From positions 1,488,001 to 1,552,000 of the forward strand of contig CBDCMS010000003.1 of assembly GCA_965219005.1 (NCBI GenBank): 64,000 bases of DNA. Reading direction: 5' to 3'. Each line of letters begins with the position of its first letter. The first letter of the stretch is position 1. The position numbers and the translations under genes were made by a program. Below, piece by piece: positions 60,420 to 64,000 of this stretch. This stretch comes from CAUZIZ01 sp965219005. Lineage in GTDB: Bacteria > Acidobacteriota > UBA6911 > RPQK01 > JAJDTT01. The notes below the pieces were generated by a model, which was given only the letters and a program-made list of their open reading frames with translations, was not told the origin of the DNA and made no database searches.

Positions 60420-61892
60420 TCAGCGAGGGTCCAGTTTCACCCTGGATTTCTCCTTCCCGGCTTGAAACTTATCACTTTCGTTTCTAAATCTATACAGCCT
60501 TAGCGCTAGGTATTCCTTCTTTTCCAAGAGGTCATATCCTGGCAAATCGGCAGCTCCTTCGTCGAAATCGCCATAGGAAAACAGCCACACCTTCTCTTTC
60601 CCGTTGATGGCTGTGAGCAGTTGCTCCGCTTTGGGTAGTTTTACCCTCTGGAGATTAGAGCGACGTGAATAGTAATCAAACGCGATCCGATAGGAGGAAG
60701 GAAAGAATACAAGAAGATCAAGTTCTCCAGCGTTGGCCTCAACATAGCGTGTTATTTCTCTCCACTGTATTTTCGTAGTGGTCTGGTAATGTTCTCGGAC
60801 ATTGGCCCCACCAAACAGGAGAACAAGGGCAACGGCGGCCAGTTTCAGATACTTTCCTTGAATATTGGCGACACCTATGGCAGCTAGCAGGAAAAAAGCT
60901 AGGGAGCCTGCAATGGTCACTCTTGAAATATAGATTGGTCTAGACACCTGAGAGATTGCAAAGGGTAGAAGTGTTGAAGTGAGTAGCCATATCAGCAGGA
61001 AAGAGAATTGATGGATGTGCACCAGGCAGTCCGGAAATCGCTGTTTTTCGAGTAATCCTATTAGATCCTGGCGATCCAAGTGCCCTGGAAGCTTCTTCTT
61101 GTATCTAAGCACTGCCAGCAATGAAAGGACACAAAGCAGGAGGCAGGACACGGCCGACCCGGAATAATCCCAGAAGGAGCGGACCAGATCCATCAGCGAC
61201 GGCGTTTCAATCCAGTAGGATTGCTGGACCCTCGAAACCTGGGTGTTCAGCACCGGCACCCAGGGCCCGTAAAGTATCCCCAAAGCTCCCTGCGCCAGGA
61301 GCCATTGCCTTAGACTCAGGCGAGGCTTGTTCTTAGACTGCAGCTTGGATAGGGTGAGATAGACGTTTTGGGCGAGGATGATGAATAGCCCAAAGACATG
61401 CGTGTAAATCAGCAAAATGCTGCTCAGCAGATATCCAATCCATATGGGAGACCTCCTGCTTTCGAGTCTTAGGAAGAAGTAGAAGGAAAGAAGAGTCAGG
61501 AGCGTCACGAGGCTGTACATCCTGGCTTCTTGAGAGTAGTAGATGTGGAACTCCGAAACTGAAAGTATCAAGGCGCTAACAATGCCCGTCTCTCTATCGA
61601 ATAGATGTGTGCCGACCCGGTACAACATGAAGAGGGCGCAGAAGCCGAAAAGAAGCGAAAGAAACCGAACAGATTGATCCAGAAATGGAGGAGGAGATAG
61701 TAGAGAGGAGGATGGACATCCCTTGCCGTTTTCCGGATTATCTCGACGGGGTCGTACTTCGCCAATTGAATCGAGAATGCTTCGTCCAACCAGATACTCT
61801 CGCTGGTTATCCCATAGAGTCGAAGTGAGAAACCCAAGATCAGGACGGCAACTAGCGCGGCAGTCGTCTGCAAGCCCCAATTCCCCTTCCAT
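60420..61892 (-). pseudogene. 3' part of a third frameshifted GT39 glycosyltransferase
   Basis: The authentic part begins near SVRFLSLLFGFCALFMLYRV and includes FHIYYSQEARMYSLVTLLTL, the conserved P/EFHxYYSQEARMY motif of GT39-family enzymes, about nine membrane helices and a C-terminal soluble domain (ITRYVEANAGELDLLVFF). The first 75 or so residues of this frame are out-of-frame overlap. It belongs with the 119-residue frame at 61568-61927; together they would give about 500 residues. Confidence 0.78.
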
Positions 61893-61927
61893 TGGGGCAC
61901 TTGAAATGGGCGTTCGAATGGACTCAT
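61568..61927 (-). pseudogene. 5' part of the third frameshifted GT39 glycosyltransferase
   Basis: A 119-residue frame with the first membrane helix (TAALVAVLILGFSLRLYG), the catalytic acidic motif ESIWLDEAFS and DVHPPLYYLLLHFWINLFG, all expected at the start of a GT39 enzyme. After LFG the frame turns to noise (RFFSASAPSSCC). The other frame resumes at SVRFLSLLFG. The repeat TCTGTTCGG at the junction (61665-61673) suggests that a short internal piece was lost between two copies. Confidence 0.78.
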
Positions 61928-62058
61928 TTCACTACTCTAAGATCGACTCGTGGTGCTTCGTAGTACGGAGATGACGACTACCTCAAAGCTCGTCGAGCCC
62001 ATCGTGCCGCCTTCGCCAGGGTTCCCGTAGATTCAACTACGACTTTCTCACCACCGCC

Positions 62059-63858
62059 ATGACAAACTACATTCAGCGTAAACCGAAAGAAAGCGTCGGC
62101 CCATCGGAACAGCCGCTGGGGACAGCTGCTAGGGGTTCTCAGACGAGCCAAAGACTCATCTGGGTTGCGGTCCTATTCTTTCTTTGCCTTTACTTGGCTC
62201 AGGGACTCTGGTTTTCGGCGAACTGTGGAATGACCACCGACGAGTTCATTCACATCCCCGCCGGCTTTGCCTACGCGACCCAACACGATTTCAGGCTGAA
62301 TCAAGAGCATCCCACTCTCACGAAGTGGCTGGCCGCACTGCCGCTTCTTGCTACCGAAGCCGACTTCCCAAGGGGTTCCAGAATGTGGGAGGAGAGGCAT
62401 CAGGCCCTGTTCGCCAGGGATTTCTGGCAGGTCAACAAGAATCGGCAACGAGAACTCTTGTTCCTGGCTCGAATTCCTCTACTTCTCTCCTGCACCGCCC
62501 TGGCGATCTTCGTTTTCCTCTTTGCCCGAAGCCTCTACGGCCTCGGTGCTGGCTTCTTGGCGTTGTTTCTTCTCGTGTTGGAACCCAATCTTATCGCCCA
62601 CAGTTCACTTGCCAACAACGACGCTGCCGCCGCCATGACATCCCTGGCCACGCTCTACTTCGCCCATCGCTTTTTCTCCTCCCAACGAAGTCGGTACTTC
62701 ATCGGAATGCTAGTTTTTTTCGGTTTGGCAATAGTCACAAAGTATTCGTGCCTTGTGCTTTTGCCGATACTGCTCGGTCTTCACGTGTATTACATTTTCA
62801 GTCGCCCAGCCAAACCCATTGGCCCCTTCGCTCTGGGACGGTTGCTGAAGCCTGAGTGGGCGAAGAAATTGGTAGCCCTGGTGATCGTGGCGCTGGCTCT
62901 CGCAGGGGCGGGAGCCGTCGTGGTAGCAGCCAGCTACGAGTTTCGTGTTACCTTCAACACTCCTGAGAACACTCCCACCTTCATGATGCAGGCGCAAGAA
63001 GCCCTTCCGGAGTGGTTTCCAGGAAAGCAAGTACTCATTGGATTCGCCCAGCTGACACCCTTGCCCAACGCTTACATCAGGGGACTGAACCTGCTCTACC
63101 AGCACCATCAGGCGGGACACCCTGCGGTCCTGCTGGGACAGCGGAGCGACCGCGGTTGGTGGTACTACTTTCCGGTCGTCTTTGCATTCAAGACTCCCCT
63201 CTCTCTCCTGGCGATGATCCTGTTGAGCCTACTTCTCGGGATTTGGAAAAGGCGTCGCATTTCCATGGGTGAAGTCGTGCTGGTCTTTCCCGTTGCGGTG
63301 TACGGGATCTTGGCAATGCTGGGCACCATAAACATTGGAGTGCGCCATATCCTATTCATATTCCCGCCTATGATCATTCTCGCTTCCCGAGTTATCAGTG
63401 GTAGCTTCGGAGGTGGCAAGAGGAATCTTCCGAGTCCCTGCAACCGGTTGAGGCTGTCAAACGTCCTTACGATAGTCCTTTGTGCCTACTTGCTAGTTTC
63501 CGTGTGGCTACAGGCTCCCTATTATCTCAGCTACATGAACGAGCTGGCCGGGGGTGCTAGTCGCCGTGTCTATCTGATGGGGGACTCCAACCTCGATTGG
63601 GGACAGGGTCTACCGGCGCTAGAATCGTGGGGGCGGTCAAACAGAGTGGACAAAGTTCATCTCTACTATCCCTCCAGGGATGATCCGGAGCTATACGACT
63701 TCGAGTATATCCGTGAGCGCAGGTTTCATCCTGGGTCCTTTGTGCCCGGTGAGGTTTACGCATTCACCGCCTTCCTGGTTGCCGACCCTCAATTCTCCAC
63801 TTTGAAGCTCGAACCAGATGAAGTGGTTGGAGGTTGCATCTGGATACTCAAACCCTAG
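62059..63858 (+). CDS. GT39-family membrane glycosyltransferase (intact)
   Basis: A 599-residue polytopic enzyme. After a soluble N-terminus of about 32 residues come a first helix (LIWVAVLFFLCLYLAQGLWF), the catalytic acidic motif NCGMTTDEFIHIPAG, an HPTLTKWLAALPLL loop and about ten further helices, ending in a luminal domain with MGDSNLDWGQGLPALESW. This matches GT39/ArnT-like enzymes that transfer sugars from polyprenyl-phosphate donors to lipids or proteins outside the membrane. It is the only one of the four such genes here without a frameshift, and it is divergent from the other three. Acceptor unknown. Confidence 0.85.
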   Translation: MTNYIQRKPKESVGPSEQPLGTAARGSQTSQRLIWVAVLFFLCLYLAQGLWFSANCGMTTDEFIHIPAGFAYATQHDFRLNQEHPTLTKWLAALPLLATEADFPRGSRMWEERHQALFARDFWQVNKNRQRELLFLARIPLLLSCTALAIFVFLFARSLYGLGAGFLALFLLVLEPNLIAHSSLANNDAAAAMTSLATLYFAHRFFSSQRSRYFIGMLVFFGLAIVTKYSCLVLLPILLGLHVYYIFSRPAKPIGPFALGRLLKPEWAKKLVALVIVALALAGAGAVVVAASYEFRVTFNTPENTPTFMMQAQEALPEWFPGKQVLIGFAQLTPLPNAYIRGLNLLYQHHQAGHPAVLLGQRSDRGWWYYFPVVFAFKTPLSLLAMILLSLLLGIWKRRRISMGEVVLVFPVAVYGILAMLGTINIGVRHILFIFPPMIILASRVISGSFGGGKRNLPSPCNRLRLSNVLTIVLCAYLLVSVWLQAPYYLSYMNELAGGASRRVYLMGDSNLDWGQGLPALESWGRSNRVDKVHLYYPSRDDPELYDFEYIRERRFHPGSFVPGEVYAFTAFLVADPQFSTLKLEPDEVVGGCIWILKP

Positions 63859-64000
63859 TGAATCGACCGGCTTTCACAAGCCTGCGCCTGATCCCTGTTT
63901 TCGTAGCGAGTGCGAGAGCCTCCCCCTGCCGACAAAATCATTGATGCCTGACGAATGTCTGACACTCGGCCATCGTTAGTCAGCAGACTCTTTCCAGCCT
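63859..64000. other. Window end, nothing recognised
   Basis: The last 142 bases contain no supported gene or structure. Confidence 0.4.

Noticed and set aside
62121..62137. GACAGCTGCTAGGGGTT in the last GT39 gene resembles the IS right end plus its flank
   Set aside because: One base differs, it lies in frame in the variable N-terminus of an intact gene, and it is short enough to be chance.

Overview
The window looks like chromosomal DNA of a Gram-negative, moderately GC-rich bacterium, most likely an acidobacterium. The assignment is inferred from gene content: a VWFA-related secreted protein, a carboxypeptidase-regulatory plus beta-barrel protein, several GT39-type membrane proteins, two NtrC-type two-component systems and many short dispersed hairpin repeats. 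No rRNA gene is present, so it is a judgement rather than a proof.

Layout. 1-9.4 kb (minus strand): a PDZ/GAF/PAS histidine kinase and its sigma54-type regulator, then ExbB, two ExbD proteins, a periplasmic TPR protein and the first 23 codons of enolase; an outer-membrane barrel protein lies upstream. 9.6-18.1 kb: rlmB, a convergent HyuA-type hydantoinase, NtrY, NtrX, a Xer recombinase and a sterol-desaturase-family protein. 18.6-29.7 kb: an information-processing block, rpsO, pnp, larB, mutS2, dnaG and rpoD (with a clear terminator), a CAT-anticodon tRNA and a zinc-ribbon coiled-coil protein. 29.9-36.2 kb: DUF1189 protein, VWA protein, small coiled-coil protein, GT2 glycosyltransferase, cysK, then RraA-like and IlvD/Edd-type genes. 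36.5-54.9 kb: a block of secreted proteins (ankyrin lipoprotein, penicillin-acylase-type hydrolase, NHL propeller, metazoan-type alpha-2-macroglobulin, giant pore-former-like protein) with a ketopantoate-reductase-type gene and an IS1182-family element. 54.9-63.9 kb: a Tat-exported amidohydrolase, a repeat-rich gap and four polytopic GT39-like genes, three of them frameshifted.

The most notable part is 41-55 kb. The alpha-2-macroglobulin has a bait-like linker, an FPETW motif and an intact CGEQ thioester, and ends in a roughly 450-residue module. A related module begins the giant protein 3.6 kb downstream. After its module that protein continues into calcium-binding DxDxDG repeats, a region resembling the anthrax protective antigen / binary-toxin B pore-forming domain, a PKD domain and a LamG domain. 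A thioester protein beside a pore-former-like protein, sharing a module, recalls complement; this functional reading is inference. The giant gene is cut inside its signal peptide by the IS1182-family element. Removing the element plus one CTAG copy restores the frame exactly. The macroglobulin gene carries a one-base frameshift.

The region also carries several repeat families: a dispersed 30-bp repeat (four copies), two related hairpins, a MITE-like element with about 43-bp inverted ends, and at least five short tandem duplications.
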